A DNA stretch of 10,873 bases. It comes from Bacilli bacterium (lineage in GTDB: Bacteria > Bacillota_I > Bacilli_A > RFN20 > UBA1709). The notes beneath the pieces are model-generated. The model was not told the DNA's origin, did no database searches, and saw nothing but the letters and a program-made list of their open reading frames with translations. Below, piece by piece: positions 1 to 6,979 of the stretch. A program made the position numbers and the translations under genes. The DNA lies in NCBI GenBank assembly GCA_028694305.1, contig JAQUTO010000020.1, positions 1-10,873 of the forward strand. The letters are read 5' to 3'. How positions within the stretch are numbered: position 1 is the first letter of the stretch; the number at the start of each line of letters is the position of its first letter.

Positions 1-2030
1 TTGAGATTTATTTCAGCGTTCTTGATTTCGTTAGTATTAAAAGCTTCTAGGTGTTGGAAAGAGTCGAGTAGTTTAGTGATATTACTAGCACTTAATAAAG
101 AAGAATTGATATTTTGGAGTTGTTCTTGCTTGAAATCTAATTGATCTTGGGTAGAACCACTACCGATAAATGGAATGGTATTGGCTAGATTTAATTGCCT
201 TGCCACATAACCTTGATAGAGCATACCAGTCTTAGTTAATGAACGATTATGCTTTCTTAAGTTTTCGATTCTTTCACATTTAATGAGTGAACCCATTAAA
301 GAAGAGACATATTTCATCACAATCTCATTTTTACTACTAATTTCATTAACAATGGAGTTAGGTTGGACTTCAAAGTTGGAACTGGCAATCTTTTCCGTGT
401 CTAAGATACCAAAACTAGCAAAATGATATTGTTTTTTGTTCCGTTCATAACTAGCAATAGCAGCATCAACATATTCAGGATCCACGATTAAATAGAAACG
501 TTGGGAATATAAATATGTTTCGATGGCCATCCGCCATGAATCGTCTTTAATATCCATTAAATCAGCTAAGAAATCAACTTGAATATCTTTGTTATATTGA
601 TGTTTCAAGTCGGCTTCAATGACTTCTTTAAATCGCATTAAAGGTGCATTGTAGGCTTTATGACCCGATTTTAGAGCGGTAATTTCTTGCTCTAGGACAC
701 TTCTTTGTTGATTGAGTTGGAAAGTGTTATTCCGAATAGTGAAACCCTCACTAGAAAGGGTAGTGAGATAAGAGATAGTTGCTGTTTGGAAACGTTGTAA
801 GATTTTTGTACTAATACTCTTTTCTTTTTGGATCTCACTTAGCTCAGCAATTAAGGACTTAGTTGCGTTAATTAAGGCTGGAGTTAAGTCTTTTGAGTTA
901 TTGAGTAAGTTACGAGCGGCATTATTCCAAATATAAATGTAATTGGCTAAACTATCTTGTAATGTAGAAACTTGAGCTTCAAGTTTGGCAATTTGACCTT
1001 CAACATCACTAAGTTTTTGTTCATAGACTGCTTTTTGTTTATAAACATCCGAACCAAACTTTTCTTGGACTAAAGAATCTCTTTCTTCCTTAAGTTTTTG
1101 GATTTGGACATCACAGTTTTTTAAGATCCGATTCTTATCTTCAATTTCATTTTTAATATCTTTGATATTATCATCAAGTTTGTCGAGGAATTTATTGGCT
1201 AAATAGAGTTCGCCTCGGTTAACTAGATACTTTTGGAGCGAGACTTGATCAAAGTCAGATTTCCAATTAGTATATTTCTCGTTTAAAGCGGCTAGTTTAT
1301 CTAATCTTTTGGCGACTTCAGTAGCTTCAATCTCTAAGCGTTTATAATCCCGGATGTTTTCTTGCATTGAAGTAATATCGATGGTTTCTTTAACATCACA
1401 GACATAATCTGTAATGAACTGTTCAATATTAGCAATAGGTGAAAAAGGAATAGCTTTCTTAAATAAGGTAAAGAAGCTGTTACTTAGGTTACCAAATAAA
1501 GTTTTACAGAATTCGCGGTATGAGGCATTGGTTTCAAAGAAATGGACATCAGGGTAGTTGCCAGTTAAGGCTACTCGGAGGTCTTTTTGATTCATTGGAA
1601 CATTATTAACAACAAAACTATTATTTAAGATTTTGTCTTTATAATAGAAGAACTTATATTCATAAGATTCATCACTAAAACTATCAATAACAACCCCTAA
1701 AGTAAAAGGTTTCTTCTCAATATCATCATAAAATTCACTAACGATATAAGAAGTGAACTTTCCATTACGTAGATATAAAGAGGTACCATCATCGTTATCG
1801 CCAAATTCACAACGTAAATAACCTTTTAAAGAACGGTTAGATTTATCGGTAGCTGATTTATTGAAATAACGACCAGTAGTATCACCTAAGATTAAGAGCT
1901 GTAAAGCATCAATAATGGTGGTTTTACCTGAAGCATTTTTACCAGTTAAGAAGTTAATTTGGTCAAAATTCATTTCTTGAAAGGAAAAATAATGCCAATT
2001 GATAAGAAGAAGTTTTTTAAGTACTTTCAT
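1..2030 (-). CDS. jetC: JetC, SMC/MukB-like ATPase of a Wadjet system (partial, C-terminus off window)
   Basis: SMC-type ATPase of the Wadjet plasmid-defence complex. In this family JetC dimers with JetA and JetB extrude DNA loops and hand small circular DNA to the JetD nuclease. The start at 2030 is set by AGGAGGT 6-7 nt upstream. The frame stays open to the left edge (676 codons). Seen: an N-terminal ATPase head with Walker A GKNASGKTT at residues 30-38, a head segment with YVCDVKETIDI and SMQENIRDYKRLE near residues 205-230, as in MukB/JetC-like proteins, charged heptad-rich coiled coil from about 215 to 430, then a hinge-like domain (about 440-570, with W499-R500 in SWRMAIETYL), and a returning helix. 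The family is usually about 1,100 aa, so the ABC signature and Walker B lie off the window. It follows jetB after 12 nt in the same operon. An MksB housekeeping condensin role is the alternative. Confidence 0.9.
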   Translation of the reverse strand, partial: MKVLKKLLLINWHYFSFQEMNFDQINFLTGKNASGKTTIIDALQLLILGDTTGRYFNKSATDKSNRSLKGYLRCEFGDNDDGTSLYLRNGKFTSYIVSEFYDDIEKKPFTLGVVIDSFSDESYEYKFFYYKDKILNNSFVVNNVPMNQKDLRVALTGNYPDVHFFETNASYREFCKTLFGNLSNSFFTLFKKAIPFSPIANIEQFITDYVCDVKETIDITSMQENIRDYKRLEIEATEVAKRLDKLAALNEKYTNWKSDFDQVSLQKYLVNRGELYLANKFLDKLDDNIKDIKNEIEDKNRILKNCDVQIQKLKEERDSLVQEKFGSDVYKQKAVYEQKLSDVEGQIAKLEAQVSTLQDSLANYIYIWNNAARNLLNNSKDLTPALINATKSLIAELSEIQKEKSISTKILQRFQTATISYLTTLSSEGFTIRNNTFQLNQQRSVLEQEITALKSGHKAYNAPLMRFKEVIEADLKHQYNKDIQVDFLADLMDIKDDSWRMAIETYLYSQRFYLIVDPEYVDAAIASYERNKKQYHFASFGILDTEKIASSNFEVQPNSIVNEISSKNEIVMKYVSSLMGSLIKCERIENLRKHNRSLTKTGMLYQGYVARQLNLANTIPFIGSGSTQDQLDFKQEQLQNINSSLLSASNITKLLDSFQHLEAFNTNEIKNAEINL

Positions 2031-2042
2031 GATTTTGACCTC

Positions 2043-2666
2043 CTAAAATAAGTCCGGCTCATTAGAAACTGGAGCTGTCTCTTCTTTGAAGAGATTTGCG
2101 TAAATTATTGAGATTTTCTCGTTAGAGACAACCTTAGTAATTGTTGGATAAATAGTAATAATTGCACTACTTTCCTCTAAATTACCATCATAACGTGCAA
2201 TCACATTGTGACGAATGAGCATTCTTAAGGAAGAAGTCATTTGGACAATGGTTGGTTTCTTAGTAATGAATTTATTATCAATCATTTTGACAATCAAATC
2301 ACTAATTGAAATGAAGACAACACCTCTGGCTGAACCATTTTCAATGGCAGCATCATAAGCTTGTCTTAATGTCAGGGCTAAAAGGGTAGTGAACTTATCA
2401 AGTCTAACTAGATTAGTTGGATAAATACTAGTAATACCAATGATTCCGGCACTATCATCTTTATTGATTTCATAACCAGCAATCTCAAAGAAAGCAGCAA
2501 AAGTTTCAATATTTCGTTCTACAAAGCGGTAATCGGCATTGATTTTACCAATCCGATCTTTGGCTTCATAAGTTTCTCTAGTTAAATATGTACGATTAAG
2601 TAAGTAATTAACTAACTTTGTAAAACGATCTTTTTCTGAGTCGGAAAAGTTATCTAGATTAAACAT
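2043..2666 (-). CDS. jetB: JetB, KITE-type winged-helix subunit of Wadjet
   Basis: Small accessory subunit (207 aa) of the JetABC condensin. JetB proteins (MksE-like) are tandem winged-helix KITE proteins that dimerise and bind the JetA kleisin next to the JetC heads. Assignment rests mainly on position between jetA and jetC, on size and on fold-like features: a helical N-terminus (about 8-60), a strand-rich GIIGITSIYP segment near 75-84, helix TTLLALTLRQAYD (93-105), and a wing-like end with ARYDGN and IITIYPTI. I believe clostridial relatives are annotated as DUF6063 or DUF4194 but could not check. The start lies 3 nt after the jetA stop. Its ribosome binding site AAGGAGGA sits inside the last codons of jetA, so translation is probably coupled. 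Its TAG stop overlaps the edge of the jetC Shine-Dalgarno. Confidence 0.8.
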   Translation of the reverse strand: MFNLDNFSDSEKDRFTKLVNYLLNRTYLTRETYEAKDRIGKINADYRFVERNIETFAAFFEIAGYEINKDDSAGIIGITSIYPTNLVRLDKFTTLLALTLRQAYDAAIENGSARGVVFISISDLIVKMIDNKFITKKPTIVQMTSSLRMLIRHNVIARYDGNLEESSAIITIYPTITKVVSNEKISIIYANLFKEETAPVSNEPDLF

Positions 2667-2669
2667 TGT

Positions 2670-4082
2670 TTAGTTCCTCCTTTTGCTGAAGACTAGATTT
2701 GGGATTTGGTAGTCATTGTTAATGACTTGCCCATGCTCTAGTTTCATGCGATAAAATAGTTTGTCATCATAAGCATCCATAAAGGCATTCATTAATAAAA
2801 TCATGTCATCAATACTACTGAGTTGTAATTCATTACTATTGACACTCTCTTTATCATTGAGTTGTTCTTTCATAAAGTTAATAACATTTTGATGTGAGAA
2901 ACGATTGCGAGTTTCACTCTCAAAAGCTTCGGTTAGTTTATTAGCGACCTCATCATCAACATAAGTTAATTCGCCTGGACCACTATCATCGGTTTCAAAA
3001 TTACCTTGAGCCCGAGTAAAGAGTGATTCACCACTTAAAACCTGTTGTTTTTGTAGTTGTAAGACTTCCATGGTCACATCTAGGGATGATTCATAGCCAT
3101 TTTGTAAGTCAGTTGCAACTTTAGCCATGATCTTAGTTAGTTTACCGGAGATAGATTTATCATTATTAAGTAAATGAGACATCTTGTCGGTGGCAGCACT
3201 AACATAAGTGGTATTTCTTTTATCAATTAAATCAACTAGTTCTTCTAAATCGGTTAATTTATCAACAATATAATTGATTTTGGACAAGATTCCGGCATGA
3301 GCGGAATCGACATCTGGGTATTTAGCTTGTACTAGGGCTTGACCTGCCATTGAATCAATAATGTCAGCATCTCTCATCCATTTCATTAAGATAGTAAAAA
3401 TACTGCCTTTAAACCGAGTAATGGAGTCTTTGGTCTTAAGTGGCAAGTAAATCTGCATAATGACATCTTTTTGGTAAGAATCAAAGTGCTCACTTAAGAT
3501 TTGATTAACAGTTTTTAATGAAACTAGGTTGGTATAATGGCGTTTTAGATTATGAAATAAGGTCTTTAGTGAATCTTCAAACTCCAGCATTTTCTCATAG
3601 ACTGAATTGAGGGCAGTATAACGATAGTCTTTATATTCGCCATCGGCATTCAGTAAAGAGGAATACATGGCATACATGAAAGAATCGTATTCTTTGACCT
3701 CATTATTAGTTAAATCGGCGATAATGTTGATAAAATGAACAGAATAAGGTGGTAAAGATACATATTCAACCAAATGATCTTCTGATTCATATTCCATATC
3801 AATCCAGCCAGTATCGGCCAAACGCTTAATAATGTATTTTGCCAAACTAACTGCATCTTTATAGGATGTAGCGGCATTTGGATCCTCATCAGCCTTAACA
3901 TCAATATCAAAGATGTTGCTATGTAACTCATTGATTAATTCGTTTGTTAAGACCTCTTTATCGATTAAAACATTCTCTTTAAAAGCTTTCCGCATAATTA
4001 AAAGGGAGTCTGCATAGACACTCCGATTTTTGCTAGTTAAAATTGTAAAGAGATTAGTTGGTATGACTTCAAATAAATCCAT
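2670..4082 (-). CDS. jetA: JetA, kleisin-type subunit of Wadjet
   Basis: First gene of the operon, 470 aa. JetA (MksF-like kleisin) bridges the two JetC heads and recruits JetB. Evidence: the N-terminus LFEVIPTNLFTIL followed by SKNRSVYADSL is, as I recall it, the typical start of the Firmicutes JetA family (PF18982, formerly DUF5716), rather than the DUF3375 JetA of type I systems. A helical body (about 20-350) precedes an acidic, probably flexible linker (about 361-377, ETDDSGPGE) and a C-terminal helical or winged-helix part (about 385-447) likely to touch the JetC cap. The start is supported by AAAGGAG 8 nt upstream. Its last four residues, KRRN, are encoded by the jetB ribosome binding site. 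Subtype (II or III) cannot be fixed without jetD. Confidence in the Wadjet call is high because three subunits occur in order. Confidence 0.88.
   Translation of the reverse strand: MDLFEVIPTNLFTILTSKNRSVYADSLLIMRKAFKENVLIDKEVLTNELINELHSNIFDIDVKADEDPNAATSYKDAVSLAKYIIKRLADTGWIDMEYESEDHLVEYVSLPPYSVHFINIIADLTNNEVKEYDSFMYAMYSSLLNADGEYKDYRYTALNSVYEKMLEFEDSLKTLFHNLKRHYTNLVSLKTVNQILSEHFDSYQKDVIMQIYLPLKTKDSITRFKGSIFTILMKWMRDADIIDSMAGQALVQAKYPDVDSAHAGILSKINYIVDKLTDLEELVDLIDKRNTTYVSAATDKMSHLLNNDKSISGKLTKIMAKVATDLQNGYESSLDVTMEVLQLQKQQVLSGESLFTRAQGNFETDDSGPGELTYVDDEVANKLTEAFESETRNRFSHQNVINFMKEQLNDKESVNSNELQLSSIDDMILLMNAFMDAYDDKLFYRMKLEHGQVINNDYQIPNLVFSKRRN
2672..2682 (-). promoter_or_regulatory. jetB ribosome binding site inside jetA 3' end
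   Basis: On the minus strand AAAAGGAGGAA lies in the last sense codons of jetA, upstream of the jetB ATG at 2666. It fixes the jetB start and makes translational coupling of JetA and JetB likely, which fits subunits needed together in one complex. Confidence 0.75.
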
Positions 4083-4090
4083 GCGTACGT

Positions 4091-4130
4091 CTCCTTTATT
4101 AAAACATCTAACATTATAACATAATGTTAT
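4091..4130 (-). promoter_or_regulatory. jetABC promoter with overlapping palindrome, and jetA ribosome binding site
   Basis: The 56-nt gap between tmcAL and jetA holds, on the minus strand, an extended -10 TGTTATAAT with TATAAT at 4118-4113. No good -35 is present (TAGGAA at a 17-nt spacer is only 3/6), as expected for an extended -10 promoter. A perfect 7-1-7 inverted repeat ATAACAT-A-ATGTTAT (4116-4130) overlaps the upstream half of the -10 and the spacer, a usual place for a repressor operator. Three direct ATGTT units also begin at 4122, 4114 and 4107 on this strand. AAAGGAG at 4097-4091 is the jetA Shine-Dalgarno. The operator role is inferred. The short AT-only palindrome has no T-run after it, so it is not a convincing terminator. 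Confidence 0.6.
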
Positions 4131-4138
4131 GGACTTTC

Positions 4139-5287
4139 CTATTTCTTTTTTGTACTTATTTTTCTAATTGGGAACTTGATTATTTCGTAACGTTGGAATT
4201 TACTCCGACTAGGCTCCTTATAAACCGCGTAATAAACATCGCTAGCCCGCTTTTCTAATTGGGCTAATTCTAAGTCGCGACCTCCAAATTTAGAGAGAAT
4301 AGGAACATGACACTCTTCGCTAATAGAATTCAGGTATTTCTGACCCACTTCATTGAAACCTAAAACGCGAACATAGGGGATACCTGTGCTTAGGATTCGC
4401 TCTGCCTTTTGTTTATCGGTATTGTTTAAGATGTGGATAATGGTGCGTTTAATCCGGGCACCACTATATCTTTTTGAGACACAAGCGGCGATGAAGTCAG
4501 CCATATTAGAAGTTAGTTTTATTTGCTTAATAAACAGGTTCTCAATGCCTTCATCCACCAGGTGAATTGAAGCTAATTCAGAACTGGAAGTGGTAAGAAG
4601 TTTGTATTTTAAGATGTCAAAGTATTTATCAAGATTATTAGTATACGTAAAAGAATACTTATTAGGAACTAATTTTGATATATCTTTATTATTTAATATC
4701 ATTTTTCTTATTTTTGCTGCGTTTTTATATTTTTTGCAAATCTTGAAACTTATCGGTTTAATGCTCAAATTATAACGTTTTATGGCATTAATGTAGGAAG
4801 TTGCAAGTATATCATTAGGAGTTTCTAGATAGTAATTATGAATAGTCTTTTGAGCTAAAGCACGAGCTTTAGGATAGCCCAAACCTTTAGATAAATTCTC
4901 TTGGATTACTTCATCTAGTCTAGGCGTTGATATGCTATCGGCATGATACTTTTCATTCAAGTCTTTTACCGTCCCTGTTTCGCTGCCAAAGACAAAGGTC
5001 TCACACTTAAGGGCTTCTAAGATAAACAAGGAGTACTTAGCAAAGATATCGGCCGCTTCAACTCCATAAATAAAGGGTAGTTCAACTACTAAATCGACTC
5101 CATTATCTAGTGCAGTCTTAACTCTTATATCCTTACTGAAAATGGCTGGTTCACCGCGTTGGACAAAATTGCCCGACATTACGGCGACAGTGACTTCAGC
5201 TCCACTCAAGGCTTTTGCTTTATCTAAGTGATATTTATGACCTAAGTGAAAAGGGTTATATTCGACAACTAAACCGCATGCTTTCAT
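4139..5287 (-). CDS. tmcAL: TmcAL (YlbM) tRNA(Met) cytidine acetate ligase family protein
   Basis: In Bacillus, TmcAL makes N4-acetylcytidine at the wobble base of elongator tRNA-Met from acetate and ATP, in the cytoplasm. Seen: a nucleotidyltransferase (HxGH) start GLVVEYNPFHLGHKYHL with H14, G16, H17, then VAVMSGNFVQRGEPA (34-48), DLVVELPF (65-72) and FGSETG (100-105), all strong family blocks. The length of 382 aa is a little below the roughly 415 aa of B. subtilis YlbM. Odd: where relatives carry an R-x-G-x-x-Y-H stretch followed by an SAT-x-IR motif, this protein has only KKYKNAAKIRK (about 185-195), in an unusually A/T-rich patch (about 4610-4760), so adenylation activity may be changed. 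The start is supported by GAGG 8 nt upstream. It stands alone with its own promoter. No terminator separates it from jetA, so readthrough into jetABC is possible. Confidence 0.88.
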   Translation of the reverse strand: MKACGLVVEYNPFHLGHKYHLDKAKALSGAEVTVAVMSGNFVQRGEPAIFSKDIRVKTALDNGVDLVVELPFIYGVEAADIFAKYSLFILEALKCETFVFGSETGTVKDLNEKYHADSISTPRLDEVIQENLSKGLGYPKARALAQKTIHNYYLETPNDILATSYINAIKRYNLSIKPISFKICKKYKNAAKIRKMILNNKDISKLVPNKYSFTYTNNLDKYFDILKYKLLTTSSSELASIHLVDEGIENLFIKQIKLTSNMADFIAACVSKRYSGARIKRTIIHILNNTDKQKAERILSTGIPYVRVLGFNEVGQKYLNSISEECHVPILSKFGGRDLELAQLEKRASDVYYAVYKEPSRSKFQRYEIIKFPIRKISTKKK

Positions 5288-5305
5288 TTGATTTACCTCA
5301 TTAAT

Positions 5306-5334
5306 AATATAAATCTTTTGCCTAATCTTCTCAA
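5306..5334 (-). promoter_or_regulatory. tmcAL promoter (sigma-A type)
   Basis: On the minus strand TTGAGA (5334-5329, 5/6 match to TTGACA) is followed after 17 nt by TATATT (5311-5306, 5/6 match to TATAAT). The tmcAL ATG at 5287 lies about 19 nt downstream of the -10, leaving a very short 5' leader with room for the GAGG ribosome binding site. Confidence 0.6.
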
Positions 5335-5370
5335 CTGGAAACGATTGTGCTACATTCTAGTACTAATAAA

Positions 5371-5379
5371 TGTTAAAAT
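5371..5379 (+). promoter_or_regulatory. Possible extended -10 promoter for the C69 dipeptidase gene
   Basis: TGTTAAAAT matches an extended -10 (TG-n-TAAAAT, one mismatch to TATAAT). There is no recognisable -35 at the right distance (TACATT at a 17-nt spacer is poor). It lies about 30 nt before the chosen ATG and back-to-back with the tmcAL promoter. It also covers the more upstream in-frame ATG at 5370, one reason to reject that start. Confidence 0.4.
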
Positions 5380-5393
5380 GGTCTTTGTATAAC

Positions 5394-5400
5394 AAAGGAG
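5394..5400 (+). promoter_or_regulatory. Ribosome binding site deciding the dipeptidase start
   Basis: AAAGGAG, 8 nt before the ATG at 5409. It lies downstream of the alternative ATG at 5370, which has no such site, and therefore selects 5409 and places the catalytic Cys at residue 3. Confidence 0.8.
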
Positions 5401-5408
5401 TGAGAGAT

Positions 5409-6893
5409 ATGCCATGTACAACGTTATTAGTCGGTAAGAAAGCTAGTTATGATGGTTCAACTTTGATTGCGAGAAATGAAGATTCTCCTGCTGGAATGTA
5501 TAGTAGCAAGAAATTAATAGTTGTGGATCCAAAAGATCAACCACGGAAATATAAATCCAAGATTTCTCAAGTAGAAATTGATTTACCTGATAATCCATTA
5601 AGTTACACTAGTTGCCCAAATGCAGACCCTAAAATGGGGACTTGGGCAGCAGCGGGGATTAATTCGGCCAATGTTAGTATGACTGCAACTGAAACAATCA
5701 CAACCAATCCAAGAGTTTTTGGAGCTGACCCATTAATTGAAATTGATTGGGCTAACCCAATGAAGAAAAAGAAAAAAGGTGCTCCAAATGTTGGGATTGG
5801 AGAAGAAGACCTTGTTGTAATCACCTTACCTTACGTTAAAAGCGCCAAAGAAGGGGCGAAACGTCTAGGAATGTTACTTGAAAAGTATGGAACTTATGAA
5901 TGCAATGGGATTGCTTTCTCGGATAAAGATGAAATTTGGTGGCTTGAAACCATTGGTGGCCATAACTGGATTGCTAAAAGAGTTAAAGATGAAGAATACG
6001 TCATAATGCCAAATCAATTTGGACTTGATAACTTTGATTTTAATGATGCTTATGGAGCTCAAAAAGAGAATATGTGCTCTAAAGGACTAAAAGAACTAAC
6101 CGAAAAGTTTTATTTAGATTTAAACTTAGACCAAGAGTTCAATCCAAGACTTGCTTATGGTAGCCATAGTGATTCTGATCATGTCTATAACACACCTAGA
6201 GCTTGGTATATGGCACGTTATTTTAATCCAAAAACCTATAAATGGGATGGACCGATGGCGGATTATATGCCAGAAAGCGATGATATTCCCTGGAGTTTAG
6301 TTCCTGAACATAAAATTACAGTTGAAGATGTAAAATACATCTTATCATCTCACTATCAAGGTACACCATATGATCCATATTCCAAAGATGAACATAATCC
6401 AAGAAGGGGAATCTATCGTCCAATCGGCGTTAATAGAACAAACTTCTTAACAATTTCGCAGATAAGAGGTTATGTTCCAGCCGAGATAAGTTCAATTGAA
6501 TGGATTTGTTTTGGCTCAAATGTCTTTAATGCCATAGTGCCAATCTATGCGAATACAACAAGTATTCCAAGTTATTTAGCCAAAACCAGTGAAAAGGTTA
6601 CTATTGATAACTTCTACTGGGCTAGTCGACTAATTGGGGCTTTAGCAGATCCGATTTATCGTTTTGCAATTCCTGATATCGAGAGATATCAAGATATGGT
6701 TGCCCATAAGAGCCGGGTTATTCTAAATAAATTTGACAAAGAGATGAGCAAGAAACACGATTATAGTTTAATTAGCAGAGCTAATGAAGACTTAGTAGCC
6801 ATGGTTCAAGTGGCCACTGATAAAGCAGTTTCAAGGGCATTATGGTTAGCTAGTAACTATATGAAGAACGCCTATAGTCGCTCCGATCAATAG
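5409..6893 (+). CDS. pepD: C69-family dipeptidase (PepD-like, Ntn hydrolase)
   Basis: Cytoplasmic dipeptidase of the MEROPS C69 family (as in lactobacilli), which hydrolyses a broad range of dipeptides and so recycles peptide nitrogen. At 494 aa it has about the family's usual length. The N-terminus MPCTTLLVGKKASYDGSTLI places the nucleophile Cys at residue 3. In this Ntn-hydrolase family the Cys is exposed by removal of the residues before it. Further family-typical blocks are ARNED (21-25), SMTATETI, a VITLPYV-SAKEGAKRLG segment, and WWLETIGGHNW with NQFG after it. No signal peptide or membrane segment is seen. The start at 5409 rather than 5370 is chosen from the ribosome binding site and from alignment of the Cys. 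A run of five lysines (119-123) sits in a likely surface loop. It is a single-gene unit divergent from tmcAL. No link to the Jet or division genes is apparent. Confidence 0.9.
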   Translation: MPCTTLLVGKKASYDGSTLIARNEDSPAGMYSSKKLIVVDPKDQPRKYKSKISQVEIDLPDNPLSYTSCPNADPKMGTWAAAGINSANVSMTATETITTNPRVFGADPLIEIDWANPMKKKKKGAPNVGIGEEDLVVITLPYVKSAKEGAKRLGMLLEKYGTYECNGIAFSDKDEIWWLETIGGHNWIAKRVKDEEYVIMPNQFGLDNFDFNDAYGAQKENMCSKGLKELTEKFYLDLNLDQEFNPRLAYGSHSDSDHVYNTPRAWYMARYFNPKTYKWDGPMADYMPESDDIPWSLVPEHKITVEDVKYILSSHYQGTPYDPYSKDEHNPRRGIYRPIGVNRTNFLTISQIRGYVPAEISSIEWICFGSNVFNAIVPIYANTTSIPSYLAKTSEKVTIDNFYWASRLIGALADPIYRFAIPDIERYQDMVAHKSRVILNKFDKEMSKKHDYSLISRANEDLVAMVQVATDKAVSRALWLASNYMKNAYSRSDQ

Positions 6894-6913
6894 AACAGAG
6901 TAAAAACGGACTT

Positions 6914-6946
6914 TTTATTGACAATAAAGGGTGTATTTACTATAAT
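6914..6946 (+). promoter_or_regulatory. ylbN-rpmF promoter, perfect sigma-A consensus, with palindrome over the -35
   Basis: TTGACA (6918-6923), 17-nt spacer, TATAAT (6941-6946): an exact consensus match in all three elements, as expected for a highly expressed ribosomal protein operon. A 7-1-7 inverted repeat TTTATTG-A-CAATAAA (6914-6928) covers the -35 and could be an operator, although half of it is forced by the -35 sequence. The leader to the ylbN ATG is about 27 nt and contains GAGGTGGGGTG as ribosome binding site. Confidence 0.85.
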
Positions 6947-6979
6947 AATGGTTGTCATTTTGAGGTGGGGTGAAAGGTT

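Noticed and set aside
3710..3931. 73-residue open frame on the minus strand inside jetA
   Set aside because: Lies wholly within the well-supported jetA frame, has no ribosome binding site, and its composition is that of a frame-shifted shadow.
5358..5365. TAGTACTA palindrome in the tmcAL-pepD gap
   Set aside because: Only 8 bp with no extension of the arms; expected by chance in A/T-rich DNA.
5388..5393. TATAAC as an alternative -10 for the dipeptidase gene
   Set aside because: It would start transcription in or after the ribosome binding site and has no -35.
5370..5408. Longer N-terminus of the dipeptidase starting at ATG 5370
   Set aside because: It would overlap the likely -10, has no ribosome binding site, and would move the nucleophile Cys to residue 16. 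5409 has a strong site.
5763..5779. A-rich run that could be a slippery frameshift site in the dipeptidase gene
   Set aside because: The A-run is read as AAA-AAA in the gene's frame, not the A-AAA-AAG phase needed for -1 slippage, and the frame is full length without shifting.
5603..5824. Open frame antisense to the dipeptidase gene, with hydrophobic residues
   Set aside because: The hydrophobicity comes from reading a conserved gene backwards, and there is no start signal.
6901..6917. Possible terminator after the dipeptidase gene (TAAAAA / TTTTTA around CGGAC)
   Set aside because: The stem is six A/T pairs only, too weak to call, and the T-run is part of the stem itself.
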